Shown here in pieces: positions 25,158-34,454 of a stretch of 64,000 nt of DNA (positions are counted from its first letter, which is position 1; the number at the start of each line of letters is the position of its first letter). The notes beneath the pieces are model-generated. The model searched no databases, had not been told where the DNA came from, and saw nothing but the letters and a program-made list of their open reading frames with translations. The translations under genes were made by a program, and so were the position numbers. The stretch lies in NCBI GenBank assembly GCA_019659125.1, contig JAIFVX010000001.1, positions 276,135 through 340,134 of the forward strand, written 5' to 3'. This stretch comes from Candidatus Pacearchaeota archaeon. Lineage in GTDB: Archaea; Nanobdellota; Nanobdellia; Pacearchaeales; GW2011-AR1.

Positions 25158-25526
25158 GTGAAAAGGCCAATAGAGCGACTAGGACTCATCCTTGTTATTG
25201 TGGGAGTCATACTTCTTATAAGCTCATATTCTCTCACTGGCGCAGTCATCGGGGCAGCCGATGCACAATCTCGTGAAGTCCTTGGCCTGGTAGCAGTTTT
25301 TGTAGGGATACTACTTCTTTCGTTAGGAGAACCCTATGCGTTCCGCTCACGTAACAGCTTACGTACCCATAATAATCAAGCACATTACCATACCCGAAAA
25401 GAATTTGTAGAAACCTATGGAAGAAATCCAACTCCCCAAGAGCATCGGGAATATATGCGATCTATACATGAGAAAAATGACTTGCATTCCATGGTAGAAG
25501 AGAAAAAGAGACACAAAGCTGCCTAA
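25158..25526 (+). CDS. Small membrane protein with charged C-terminal tail
   Basis: 122 residues, GTG start. Two hydrophobic helices (about 8-31 and 41-57), followed by a hydrophilic His/Glu/Arg-rich tail (YGRNPTPQEHREYMRSIHE) that should be cytoplasmic. No family recognised. Divergent from nth; lies just before the valS promoter. Confidence 0.55.
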   Translation: MKRPIERLGLILVIVGVILLISSYSLTGAVIGAADAQSREVLGLVAVFVGILLLSLGEPYAFRSRNSLRTHNNQAHYHTRKEFVETYGRNPTPQEHREYMRSIHEKNDLHSMVEEKKRHKAA

Positions 25527-25532
25527 TACCCT

Positions 25533-25544
25533 AAGCTTTTTAAT
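25533..25544 (+). promoter_or_regulatory. TATA-like box of valS
   Basis: AAGCTTTTTAAT starts 33 bases before the ATG at 25566, and no Shine-Dalgarno sequence follows; leaderless transcript expected. Same element as before tRNA-Lys. Confidence 0.55.
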
Positions 25545-25565
25545 CCCCCTCATCCTTGAGAAACA

Positions 25566-27959
25566 ATGAAGCTTGCTGACATCAAGAACTGGTCTCCTGA
25601 AATAGAATCAAAGATTACCGAACAATGGAAAAAGGAAGAGAAATTTAATTTTAATCCTAAGACGAAGAAGAAGATCTATTCCATTGACACACCGCCCCCT
25701 TACATCAACTCTCCCATCCATATCGGCCATGCAGCAACGTATTCCTATATGGACTTCTTTGCTCGCTATAGAAGGATGAAAGGATATGAAGTTCTTTTCC
25801 CGTTAGGGTTAGACAGGAACGGCCTGCCTATCGAGATGGCGGCAGAGAAGAAATTTGATATCACTCCCTGGAAAGTTGGCAGGGAAAAGTTCATAGAGTA
25901 TTGTGAAAAACTCCTGCAAGAAACGTCTGCAGAATCCATAGATAGTTTTGCCAAGCTGGGGATCTCATTCAGCTCCTACAAGAAAAGTGATAAAATAGGA
26001 TCGATCTACCATACAGACGCACCAGAGTATAGGGCATTGACACAGGCAACATTCATCGACCTCTACAAGAAAGAATTGATCTATGAAGATGCGAGAATTA
26101 ACAATTGGGATCCTAAACTAAGGACAACCATTGCAGATTCTGAGATAGAATACAAAGACCTGCCTTCAACCTTTAATGACATTAAATTCAAGGTTAAGGA
26201 AACAGGGGAAGAGATTGTTATTGGAACAACAAGGCCTGAACTGATATGTACCTGCGGCATGATCATATACAATCCGGAAGACAAGCGTTATCAAAAACTT
26301 GAAGGAAAGACTGCAATCACCCCTCTCTTTGGAGAGGAAGTCCCTATTCAGGAGCATCCACTTGCAAAGATGGACAAAGGAACAGGATTAGTGATGATGT
26401 GTTCAGCAGGAGATATCTCAGACATACAATTCTTCAGGGAAATGAATCTCAAGCCACGAATCGCAATAGAAAAAGATGGTACCATGAATGAATATGCTGG
26501 TTTCCTAAAAGGATTGAAAGTAAGAGAAGCTAGAGAAAAAGTCATAGAAGAACTGAAGAAAGAAAAGCTCCTTGTCAAACAACAAAAAATCACTCATAGT
26601 ACTCCCGTCTCTGAAAGATCCGGCGCGGAAATAGAGTTTATAGAAATGCCTGAGTTCTATCTTAAACAGATTGAGTTTAAAGACGATCTAAGATCAACAA
26701 TAAATAAAATTAATTTCTATCCGCAAGAGTCAAAGAAGATTCTTGATTCATGGGTTGACTCTGTTTCCATAGACTGGCCAATATCAAGAAGAAGATATTA
26801 CGCAACGCCCATCCCTCTATGGCATTCTGATAATCTTGTTGCCCTTCCAGCTCCTGGAAAATACCATCAACCTTGGAAAGAAGATGTTCCAAAGGATGCA
26901 GAAGTGTTTGAGAATGGTAAGTACATTGGAAAGATTAAAGATTTTAAAGGTAAAAAATGGAAAGGCGAAGAACGGGTTTTCGACACATGGTTTGACTCTT
27001 CCATATCTGAGCTTTTCATGCTTAAGTATAAAGAAGATGGCTCATTCTTCAAAAAAGCATTCCCTGCCTCTCTGCGACCGCAAGGAAAGGAGATTGTAAG
27101 AACATGGCTCTATTACACCATTCTTAGAGGATACTTAGCGACAGAAAAGAAATGCTTTGAAGATGTCTGGATACACCAGCATATAACTGATGAAAAAGGA
27201 AGAAAAATGTCAAAATCCCTTGGAAATGTCATCGATCCTCAAGAAATATTAAAGGAATATGGGGCAGAAGCATTTAGATTATGGGCTGCAACGGAAGGAG
27301 ATCTCGCCAAGCAAGACTTGAGCTGTTCTAAAGAGAAAATAAGAGGGGAATGTAAGACGATAAACAAGCTCCTGAATATGACTCGATTTGTCACGCAATT
27401 CAAAAAGCCCAAAAAACCAAAAACTATAGAAAAAACCGACAAAGTATTTATCGACTTCTTAGATTATGAAATTAATCAAGCTCAGTGGCACTTTGACAGA
27501 TATAGTTTCTGGAAACCAATGTTAACATTCAGAAATTTCTTATGGGAGGTATTTGCGTCCCACTACATTGAGTTAATCAAGCCACGAGTATACAATGAAG
27601 AAGGAAAATTCAAAAAAGAAGCGTCGGATTCTGCGAAGTATACATTATATGCTCTGCTGGAAAAATTAACAATGGTTTTATATCCTATTATCCCTCAAGT
27701 AACGTCCATTATAGCAGATAAACTAAAGATTTCATTAGATGAATTCCCCATAGTGATTGAGGAAGAAATAAAAAAGCGTGTAAATGAAATAGATTCTCTA
27801 GCCCAAGTCAACGCAATTATGGATTTCAATAGAGAAGTTTGGAAAGCTAAAAAAGATGAAGGCTTAGGGTTAAGAGATTCTCTAAAAGGCTGGAAAATAG
27901 ACAACAAGTTTAGATTATTCGAAAAAGATCTCATCGCCTGTCATAATCTGAAGGTATAA
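25566..27959 (+). CDS. valS: Valyl-tRNA synthetase
   Basis: 797 residues, class I synthetase. H52-I-G-H55 lies in the ValRS-type context IDTPPPYINSPIHIGHAATY, and K547-MSKS follows in DEKGRKMSKSLGNVIDP. An editing (CP1) insertion lies between, recognisable from GTTRPELICTCG, where ValRS proofreads threonine. The C-terminal tRNA-binding arm is short compared with bacterial ValRS, so no coiled-coil arm is expected. The protein reads as one unbroken frame. Confidence 0.93.
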   Translation: MKLADIKNWSPEIESKITEQWKKEEKFNFNPKTKKKIYSIDTPPPYINSPIHIGHAATYSYMDFFARYRRMKGYEVLFPLGLDRNGLPIEMAAEKKFDITPWKVGREKFIEYCEKLLQETSAESIDSFAKLGISFSSYKKSDKIGSIYHTDAPEYRALTQATFIDLYKKELIYEDARINNWDPKLRTTIADSEIEYKDLPSTFNDIKFKVKETGEEIVIGTTRPELICTCGMIIYNPEDKRYQKLEGKTAITPLFGEEVPIQEHPLAKMDKGTGLVMMCSAGDISDIQFFREMNLKPRIAIEKDGTMNEYAGFLKGLKVREAREKVIEELKKEKLLVKQQKITHSTPVSERSGAEIEFIEMPEFYLKQIEFKDDLRSTINKINFYPQESKKILDSWVDSVSIDWPISRRRYYATPIPLWHSDNLVALPAPGKYHQPWKEDVPKDAEVFENGKYIGKIKDFKGKKWKGEERVFDTWFDSSISELFMLKYKEDGSFFKKAFPASLRPQGKEIVRTWLYYTILRGYLATEKKCFEDVWIHQHITDEKGRKMSKSLGNVIDPQEILKEYGAEAFRLWAATEGDLAKQDLSCSKEKIRGECKTINKLLNMTRFVTQFKKPKKPKTIEKTDKVFIDFLDYEINQAQWHFDRYSFWKPMLTFRNFLWEVFASHYIELIKPRVYNEEGKFKKEASDSAKYTLYALLEKLTMVLYPIIPQVTSIIADKLKISLDEFPIVIEEEIKKRVNEIDSLAQVNAIMDFNREVWKAKKDEGLGLRDSLKGWKIDNKFRLFEKDLIACHNLKV

Positions 27960-27962
27960 ATA

Positions 27963-28310
27963 GTGAAAAGCATACAAAAAAACATGTGGATAAGCCAACC
28001 GTGGATTATCGGGGGAATAGGTGGAGCGTTAGTAGCATTAGTTCTTGTCTTAACAATCAATATGAACATCAAATGGCCTTTTGTTGGAGGGATTGTTGTT
28101 CCTTATTGGTTTACCGCATCTGCTGTTGCAAAGCTTCTGGGAGGCCATTACAATATATTGAGTGGATGGACTCTGCCAGAAGTATATGGAAAAATCACGC
28201 CCTTAATAGAAAAGTGCGGTCAAGTGATAGCAGGAACATTAGTGCTTGCAATCTATGTTAGTATAGGGACGGCTGTTGGTTGGATTGTTGGATTATTCCT
28301 GAGAAAATAA
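27963..28310 (+). CDS. Small membrane protein
   Basis: 115 residues from a GTG three bases after valS. Hydrophobic segments at about 15-32, 37-56 and 85-112, Gly-rich, no motif recognised. Close spacing suggests it is read with valS. It reads like other orphan small membrane proteins in this window (19949, 25158). Confidence 0.55.
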   Translation: MKSIQKNMWISQPWIIGGIGGALVALVLVLTINMNIKWPFVGGIVVPYWFTASAVAKLLGGHYNILSGWTLPEVYGKITPLIEKCGQVIAGTLVLAIYVSIGTAVGWIVGLFLRK

Positions 28311-28538
28311 TTATTGTCGCCAATTCCTGAGACTTGTGAAGTAATACAAAAGACTTGGAGATAATGGTTTACTCATAATATGATCATACGGCAATCTCTC
28401 AAGATGGAAAATAGAAACGACAACTCCGGGAGAGATTTCTTTAGCCTCATGGAAGTCGCGAGGAAGCGAAGTCTCAGAATAGATCCTGCGATGCATGTCA
28501 TCAGCAGAGTCCAATGCCTCCTGCATCTCTTCTCTCAT
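28311..28538 (-). CDS. Small hypothetical protein
   Basis: 75 codons, or 71 from the internal ATG at 28526. AGAGGTGA directly precedes the first ATG and would suit the internal one better as a ribosome-binding site. The composition is plausible for a soluble protein (ALDSADDMHRRIYSET). It fills the gap between two plus-strand genes and no other frame there looks better. Could still be chance. Confidence 0.4.
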   Translation of the reverse strand: MREEMQEALDSADDMHRRIYSETSLPRDFHEAKEISPGVVVSIFHLERLPYDHIMSKPLSPSLLYYFTSLRNWRQ

Positions 28539-28578
28539 TCACCTCTAGAGAAACATGCTTAATAAAGATTATTATCCT

Positions 28579-28591
28579 AAGCTTTATTAAC
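28579..28591 (+). promoter_or_regulatory. TATA-like box of the aRF1 gene
   Basis: AAGCTTTATTAAC begins 33 bases before the ATG at 28612, supporting that ATG over an in-frame TTG at 28606 and a leaderless mRNA. Confidence 0.5.
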
Positions 28592-28611
28592 CCTCTCGTG
28601 ATTCTTTGCAT

Positions 28612-29712
28612 ATGGAAATCGATGACAAGAAAAGGCAAGAACTGGAAGAACTGGTAGCTTTACTGAGAGGTATAAAGGGAACTCATACAGAACTAGTCAC
28701 TGTCTATATCCCTGCAGGAACAAATATTCATCAGGTATCCAATCAGATTTCAGCGGAAAGATCTACTGCAGAAAACATAAAGTCAAAGCAGACACGGACA
28801 GCAGTAGTTACTGCCTTGGAAACCATTGTAAGGAAACTGAAAGAGTATCGTCAAACTCCCCCTAATGGTCTCGCACTTTTTTCTGGAAATGTATCCGAAA
28901 GAGAAGGCGGTCAGGATGTCAAGATATGGGCCTTTGAGCCTCCAAAACCGTTAGGTATTCGTCTCTATCGATGCGATAAGGAGTTTGTTATAGATCCATT
29001 ACAGGAAATGCTTGACGTGGATGAAGTCTATGGTCTCCTGGTGATTGACAGGCAGCAAGCAACAATCGGTGTGTTGGAGGGAAAGCAAATTAAGGTCATC
29101 AGGACATTAACGTCAGGGATTCCTGGAAAAATACGGGCAGGAGGGCAATCAGCGCAGAGATTCGCAAGAATCACTGAAGGTCTGGCTGTGGAGTTCTTCA
29201 GAAGGGTTGCAGAAGCTATGAAAGAGATATTCTTTGACATGCCAAAGCTGAAAGGGTTCCTTGTAGGAGGGCCCATACCAACAAAAGAGGATTTCCTTGA
29301 TGAAGGCAACCTTGTGACAAAACTGAAAGAAAAAGTTATTGCGGTCAAGGATATAGGGTATGTCGATGAACATGGTCTGGAATTGCTCGTTGAAGCCTCT
29401 GAAGAGGATATCATGCAGCAGGAACTGATAAAGGAGAAAAATATTCTTACCAAATTCTTCGAGACGCTAGGAAAGCATAGGGAGAAAGCAGCCTATGGAT
29501 TAGAACAGGTCAGGCTTGGTTTACAGAGAGGCGCTGTCGATACATTATTACTCTCAAAGAAGCTTCCTAAGAAGGAAATGGAAGAGCTGGAGCAAGCAGC
29601 AGAAAACATAGGGGCAAAAGTCATCATTATTTCAGTGGAAAACCAAGATGGAGAGCAATTCCTCAATCTTACCAAGGGAGCAGGAGCTATCCTTCGGTTT
29701 GCCCTCCAGTAA
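28612..29712 (+). CDS. prf1: Peptide chain release factor aRF1
   Basis: 366 residues. Recognises all three stop codons and triggers peptide release. Domain 1 holds the codon-decoding N55-I-K-S58 motif (STAENIKSKQ). Domain 2 holds the catalytic G177-G-Q179 in PGKIRAGGQSAQRF. Domain 3 is the pelota/eRF1 C-terminal fold. A second, unrelated GGQ string occurs at residues 99-101 in SEREGGQD. The ATG is preferred because of the promoter position. Slightly shorter than the usual ~410 residues, chiefly in the N-terminus and domain 3. Confidence 0.95.
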   Translation: MEIDDKKRQELEELVALLRGIKGTHTELVTVYIPAGTNIHQVSNQISAERSTAENIKSKQTRTAVVTALETIVRKLKEYRQTPPNGLALFSGNVSEREGGQDVKIWAFEPPKPLGIRLYRCDKEFVIDPLQEMLDVDEVYGLLVIDRQQATIGVLEGKQIKVIRTLTSGIPGKIRAGGQSAQRFARITEGLAVEFFRRVAEAMKEIFFDMPKLKGFLVGGPIPTKEDFLDEGNLVTKLKEKVIAVKDIGYVDEHGLELLVEASEEDIMQQELIKEKNILTKFFETLGKHREKAAYGLEQVRLGLQRGAVDTLLLSKKLPKKEMEELEQAAENIGAKVIIISVENQDGEQFLNLTKGAGAILRFALQ

Positions 29713-29759
29713 CAAACCAAAATCAAAGGATTCTAATAGTTCTTCTCCCTAATACCTCT

Positions 29760-30164
29760 ATGGACGACTCTATTCACTCTTCCAGCAAAAAGCCTCGAGA
29801 CGGGATGCTAAAAGACCTTGTAGAGATAATCATGGGAAAAATACGGGCAATAGATGCTCAAGAAGAAGAAACAATCATTCATTTTTCCCTATTCGATCCA
29901 TCTTATTCCCGTGATAATAGTCCAACACGAGGAGTGAAGGAGCTAAAGCTCCAAGGAAAGGTCACCACCCTCAAGCCAGGCGATGAAATAAGGGCATATA
30001 TACTAGCCGGAGACCCTCTTTCCATCCACAATACAGATATCCCATACTTCCGTAAAAGACCAGTTCGAGAAAGCGAGCCTGCAGTCTATATTGAACGGGG
30101 ACAAAAAGGACGAAAAGTCTATGGCAACCCTCCAAAAAACACCCCTATAAAGATAGTTGAGTAA
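29760..30164 (+). CDS. Hypothetical protein upstream of mcm
   Basis: 134 residues, soluble, beta-rich in the middle (LKLQGKVTTLKPGDEIRAYILAGD) with a basic C-terminal tail. A short hydrophilic Ser/Lys-rich start precedes it. I recognise no family. It sits between the release factor and the replicative helicase on the same strand. Confidence 0.55.
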   Translation: MDDSIHSSSKKPRDGMLKDLVEIIMGKIRAIDAQEEETIIHFSLFDPSYSRDNSPTRGVKELKLQGKVTTLKPGDEIRAYILAGDPLSIHNTDIPYFRKRPVRESEPAVYIERGQKGRKVYGNPPKNTPIKIVE

Positions 30165-30217
30165 GAATTTCTTCTAACCACAATAAACCATATAAAGACT
30201 TCCTCGCTTCAATCAGT

Positions 30218-32239
30218 ATGCCTGAAAACAAGAAAAAACAGGAAGAGCTGCTTTTGGAGTCTAAGAAATTCTTTAATTCCTACAAGAATGAAATAGGAGA
30301 GTCCTTGAGGTCAGGGGAAAGAGTAGTCAAACTTATGTTCCCCCATCTTCTTGAATTTTCTCCAGATTTGGCTGAAGCAGTCCTTCAATTCCCTGAAGAC
30401 ACCACAGCTATCTTAGAAACAGCGCTTGAAGAATCGAATCTAGGGAAAAGCCCGAGAATTAGATTCCATGAGCTTCCTAAGACCTCAGCAGTCAGAATCA
30501 GGGAAATAAGAGCAAAACATCTTGATAGATTCTTAACGATAGAAGGAATTGTCAGACAGGCTTCTGATGTACGCCCTCAAGTAATAAATGCTCGATTTGA
30601 ATGCCCGAATTGCGGTGCAATCCTTTCAGTGTTACAGATAGACAAGAAATTCAGGGAACCATCAAGATGTTCATGTCAATGGAAAGGTGCTTTCAAATTG
30701 CTCTCAAAGGAGATGGTAGACGTTCAAAGACTGATGATTGAAGAATCTCCCGATTCACTTGAAGGAGGAGAGCAGCCACGGAGAATTTCTGTATTTCTCA
30801 AAGAAGACCTTGTAGAGCCAAAAATGGAGGAAAGAACCACCCCTGGAAGCAAAATCAAAGTCCATGGAGTCCTAAAGGAAGTTCCTGTCCCTCTGCAAAC
30901 AGGTTCTATCTCAACACGGTTTGACATTGCAGTAGAAGCTAATAACATAATACCTATGGAAGAGTCATTTGAAAACCTTAATATATCAGATGATGAGATA
31001 AAGGATATTCTTGAGCTTGCAGCAGACCCGAATGTATACAAACGTCTTGCCCAAAGCATTGCTCCGACTGTCTACGGATTTGACAATATTAAGGAAGCAA
31101 TCCTTCTCGAGCTTCTGGGAGGCGTAAGGAAAACTAAATCTGATGGTGGAAGTACGCGAGGAGATATTCATATTCTCCTTGTAGGGGATCCTGGAGTAGC
31201 AAAATCAGTCATGTTGAAATTTACTTCCACGATTGCTCCCAAGGGAAGGTATGTTTCAGGAAAAGCAGCAACGTCTGCCGGATTGACAGCCGCAGTTGTC
31301 AAGGACGAATTTTTACGAGGATGGTCGCTTGAGGCAGGTGCCATGGTCCTAGCAAATAAGGGAATGGTCTGCATTGATGAAATAGAGAAGATGACTGAAC
31401 AGGATAGAAGCGCCATGCATGAAGCCTTAGAGCAACAAACGGTCAGCATCTCGAAGGCAAACATCCATGCAACGTTACGAGCAGAAACGACGGTGCTTGC
31501 AGCAGGAAACCCTAAGTTAGGAAGATTTGATCCTTATACCCCTATTCCCCAACAAATTGACATCTCCCCCGCATTGTTGAGTAGGTTTGATGTTATCTTT
31601 GTCATTAGAGATTTACCGAATAAAGCACAGGATGAGGCAATCGCTTCTCACGTCCTTCAAGAGCACCAGCAGCCAGGAGAGCAAGAGGCTCTTGTTGATC
31701 CAAAGCTCTTGCGGAAGTATATCGCATACGCAAAACAGACCATCAAGCCACGACTAAGTGATGAAGCAGTAGAGGAAATAAAGGAATTCTATGTACGTCT
31801 AAGGAATCAATCAGTAAATTCAGATTCGGCCATAAAGCCAATACCGATAACAGCCCGACAACTAGAAGGGATCATACGACTTTCAGAAGCTCACGCAAAG
31901 ATACGGTTAAGTAAAGAAGTGAAGAGAGAGGATGCAAAAAAGGCAATTGAGCTATTGAGAATATCATTGATGCAGGTTGGATATGATGAAGAGACAAAAA
32001 CCTATGACATTGACAAGATGACGACAGGAATAACCTCGTCAAAAAGGGGGAAAATACTCCTAGTAAGAGAGATGATCTCGCAGCTTGAATCGCGGCTTGG
32101 TAAGCTGATACCTGAAGAAGAGCTTATCAAGGCTCTGGAAAACAAAATCTCATCAATAGAACTTGAAGAGGCGATTATGTATCTTTCCAAGTCAGGTGAT
32201 GTATTCAAACCACGAAAAGGATTCATCCAGAGAGTATAA
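30218..32239 (+). CDS. mcm: MCM replicative helicase
   Basis: 673 residues. The N-terminal OB/zinc domain has zinc ligands C129, C132, C151 and C153. The AAA+ domain has Walker A GDPGVAKS (323-330), Walker B MVCIDEIEK and the Arg finger in LLSRFDVIF. A C-terminal winged helix ends the chain (YLSKSGDVFKPRKGF). The homohexamer unwinds DNA at forks. All key residues are present and there is no intein. The OB-fold protein just downstream probably works with it. Confidence 0.97.
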   Translation: MPENKKKQEELLLESKKFFNSYKNEIGESLRSGERVVKLMFPHLLEFSPDLAEAVLQFPEDTTAILETALEESNLGKSPRIRFHELPKTSAVRIREIRAKHLDRFLTIEGIVRQASDVRPQVINARFECPNCGAILSVLQIDKKFREPSRCSCQWKGAFKLLSKEMVDVQRLMIEESPDSLEGGEQPRRISVFLKEDLVEPKMEERTTPGSKIKVHGVLKEVPVPLQTGSISTRFDIAVEANNIIPMEESFENLNISDDEIKDILELAADPNVYKRLAQSIAPTVYGFDNIKEAILLELLGGVRKTKSDGGSTRGDIHILLVGDPGVAKSVMLKFTSTIAPKGRYVSGKAATSAGLTAAVVKDEFLRGWSLEAGAMVLANKGMVCIDEIEKMTEQDRSAMHEALEQQTVSISKANIHATLRAETTVLAAGNPKLGRFDPYTPIPQQIDISPALLSRFDVIFVIRDLPNKAQDEAIASHVLQEHQQPGEQEALVDPKLLRKYIAYAKQTIKPRLSDEAVEEIKEFYVRLRNQSVNSDSAIKPIPITARQLEGIIRLSEAHAKIRLSKEVKREDAKKAIELLRISLMQVGYDEETKTYDIDKMTTGITSSKRGKILLVREMISQLESRLGKLIPEEELIKALENKISSIELEEAIMYLSKSGDVFKPRKGFIQRV

Positions 32240-32271
32240 AAGCTTATAAGGGATTATCCACATGCCTAAAA

Positions 32272-32886
32272 ATGGTAGAACAAAATTATAAGAGGAATGT
32301 AGCATACAAGCTACGAGTGGGAACTATTGCAGAGGGCAAGCCCATTATGGAGGGAGAGCGTTTGAAATTCGTTGAGTTGGGGGAAAAACAGATTGTCCGT
32401 GTCAATATTATTGCAAACATCACTGACAAGTATATCCAAGATGGTGAAAAAAAGTTTGGCTCTATAACTCTTGATGATGCCTCAGGGCAGATCAAAGTAA
32501 AGGTCTTTGGCGAAGAAATAGAAAAATTCAAGGACCTCAATCAAGGAGATACCTTGCTTATCGTTGGACTTCTGAGAGGCTGGAACAATGAGGTGTACAT
32601 CACGCCCGAAATTATCAAGAAAAAAGAGCCTTCTTATCTTCTCGTGAGAAAACTAGAAATCGAAGCCGATAGGCCCAAGGCCCTTGATAAGTCAACACTT
32701 CTTGCAGTCAAGGATAAGATCATCCATATGGTAAAGGAAGCCGAAAAGGATGGGGGAGTCCAGATAGACAAAATTATTATGGACTTAAAGGAATCTCCTG
32801 AAGTCATCAACAACGAGATCAAAAAACTGCTTGAGGACGGAATAGCCTATGAGCCCCGCCCAGGAAAGCTCAGATACCTCGGATGA
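32272..32886 (+). CDS. RPA-like OB-fold ssDNA-binding protein
   Basis: 204 residues. An OB fold covers about residues 30-115 (RVNIIANITDKYIQDGEKKFGSITLDD, IKVKVFGEE, GDTLLIVGLLRGW). The C-terminus (about 140-204) is a small winged-helix domain ending GIAYEPRPGKLRYLG. This OB plus winged-helix plan is that of RPA32-type subunits, and the position right after mcm supports a replication role. A TATA-like TATAAAAGCTTATAAG around 32236-32252 suggests its own transcript as well. Overlaps the next gene by 4 bases. Confidence 0.8.
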   Translation: MVEQNYKRNVAYKLRVGTIAEGKPIMEGERLKFVELGEKQIVRVNIIANITDKYIQDGEKKFGSITLDDASGQIKVKVFGEEIEKFKDLNQGDTLLIVGLLRGWNNEVYITPEIIKKKEPSYLLVRKLEIEADRPKALDKSTLLAVKDKIIHMVKEAEKDGGVQIDKIIMDLKESPEVINNEIKKLLEDGIAYEPRPGKLRYLG

Positions 32887-33311
32887 ATCCTCCAAAGCTT
32901 TTTGTTGCGGTAAAGGCTCTTATAACTCATCAAGGAAAAATTCTTCTTATACGAGAGTCACAAAAATATAAGGAAGGCACCCAACTAGGAAAGTTCGATG
33001 TTGTAGGTGGAAGAATTGAGCCAGGCCATGCATTTGATGAGAGTCTTTTAAGGGAGATAAAAGAAGAAACAGGGCTGGACGTAAAAATAGGAAAACCGTT
33101 CTTCATCAACGAAGTACGACCACTAGTAAAGGGAGAGCAATGGCAGATAATCCGGATATTTTTTAACTGCCAAACAGATTCAAGCGAAGTAACTCTGAGC
33201 GAAGATCACGATGCTTACAAATGGATAGAACCAAAGGACTACCAGCATCACAACGTCATAGAAAACCTCTACCCTGTCTTCGAAGCACACCTAAATCCCC
33301 ATGAAACCTAG
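32883..33311 (+). CDS. Nudix hydrolase with altered Nudix box
   Basis: 142 residues. The box reads GGRIEPGHAFDESLLREIKEETGL. The metal-binding REIKEE core is intact, but the first conserved Glu (position 49) is His. Overlaps the OB-fold gene by 4 bases (ATGA) and the next gene by 11, so it is translated from the mcm-linked operon. Possibly a nucleotide-pool or RNA-cap hydrolase; the substrate is unknown. Second Nudix protein in the window, not closely similar to that at 23877. Confidence 0.85.
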   Translation: MNPPKLFVAVKALITHQGKILLIRESQKYKEGTQLGKFDVVGGRIEPGHAFDESLLREIKEETGLDVKIGKPFFINEVRPLVKGEQWQIIRIFFNCQTDSSEVTLSEDHDAYKWIEPKDYQHHNVIENLYPVFEAHLNPHET

Positions 33312-33837
33312 AAGATTCAACTCCTATATGTGTACTCCTAATCATGCATGGGCAGCTCGAGTCCTTAATATGGAGCCGAATCGTGGAAAAGGGCCAGACA
33401 TTATTGACACGTGTAAGAAGGTAGAAATTAAATTTTCTCTCAAGGAAGAAAACCCAAGCCATATTTATTCCTGGACAGTGTCTGATCACCAACTTGCATA
33501 CAATGGAAAAACCCCATGTTATTGGGGACTTGGTATGTATGAACTAGAATGCCCTATACGGAACATTAGGACAACTGATCCAGAAAAACTGGAAGAACTT
33601 GTTGTAAGCAGAGATTTGTATATTGTCAGATGGGACTGGATGAATCAGTTTCCTTCAAGCCCTTCGCGAGGAAGCACGGATAAAACAGTCTGGAACAACA
33701 TGCTGCGATATCCCTCATCAAAACATCTTCCGGTAACCATTAAAGAAATAGAAGTGGATAAGGGAAAAGTCTATCTCACCCACGGTGTCAACGAAGAGCT
33801 GTTTGAAACAATATGCACTGCAGAAGTCCCGTTCTAA
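33301..33837 (+). CDS. Putative PD-(D/E)XK nuclease-like protein
   Basis: 178 residues, no annotated family that I recognise. The N-terminal part has GKGPDIIDTCKKVEIKFSLKE: D33, then E42-x-K44, the spacing and strand pattern of a PD-(D/E)XK catalytic core. Downstream come Trp/Tyr-rich segments and SWTVSDHQLAYNG, which could supply the helix and Gln seen in many such nucleases. Located at the end of an mcm/RPA/Nudix operon, where a DNA-repair or maintenance role is reasonable. It may be inactive or unrelated. Confidence 0.5.
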   Translation: MKPRRFNSYMCTPNHAWAARVLNMEPNRGKGPDIIDTCKKVEIKFSLKEENPSHIYSWTVSDHQLAYNGKTPCYWGLGMYELECPIRNIRTTDPEKLEELVVSRDLYIVRWDWMNQFPSSPSRGSTDKTVWNNMLRYPSSKHLPVTIKEIEVDKGKVYLTHGVNEELFETICTAEVPF

Positions 33838-34404
33838 TTATCGTCGCTTATGATGTAGGTTTCTATTGATGCGCAAAGCAATCCAGATAAGCACAACAAG
33901 TGCAACAAGCAAGAGCAAGAATCTCCAGATATCACTAAGATTACTCCAATTTCGTACAGATCCATAAAAGATAGCTCCAATGCCTGAAGCCATTAAAGCA
34001 CTACCAACTGGCTCGACTGAGAGTATAGTGTAACCTATAATTAAAGTGATGATGCCTGCAATTAAGGCGACAATGAAAACACCTTTCGAATATTCTTTCT
34101 GTGCATCATTGAATTGCTTGTTACAATAGTTACAGGTAGCGCTTATAGTGCATCCCTGATTATTATACTGATAGACGGGCATTCCTTGAGATGCATAACA
34201 TGCCTGTTCTTGCTGCTGAAGCTCTGGCGAATAACTACAGTTGGTAGGGATAACGGCATAAGGATATTTGGGAGAGGTAAACTCGCTTCCCGTACAATAT
34301 GAATCATATTTAGGGGAAGGATAGAATGCCTCAATACCATATCCCAACATCAGCATATAGACAATAAAAATACCTATACCTAACACGATATTTTTCACGT
34401 TCAT
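33838..34404 (-). CDS. Membrane protein with extracellular Cys-rich loop
   Basis: 188 residues. A first helix (about 6-26) is followed by a Tyr/Pro/Gln-rich extracellular loop with six cysteines (CTGSE, PTNCSYS, ACYAS, GCTIS, CNYCNK), then three more helices (about 108-180) and a basic tail (NRNLHHKRR). Disulfides in the loop are likely. I believe similar proteins recur in DPANN genomes, but no function is known to me. Ends one base after the convergent gene. Confidence 0.6.
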   Translation of the reverse strand: MNVKNIVLGIGIFIVYMLMLGYGIEAFYPSPKYDSYCTGSEFTSPKYPYAVIPTNCSYSPELQQQEQACYASQGMPVYQYNNQGCTISATCNYCNKQFNDAQKEYSKGVFIVALIAGIITLIIGYTILSVEPVGSALMASGIGAIFYGSVRNWSNLSDIWRFLLLLVALVVLIWIALRINRNLHHKRR

Positions 34405-34454
34405 GCTTCTCCAAATACAAACATCTTTATAAAGGTTAGTTTATCTTGAAGACT

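Noticed and set aside
28906..28916. Second GGQ motif in aRF1 (residues 99-101)
   Set aside because: It lies in the N-terminal domain in SEREGGQD; the catalytic GGQ is at 177-179 in the usual context.
30218..32239. Intein in MCM
   Set aside because: The AAA+ core is continuous and the total length is normal.
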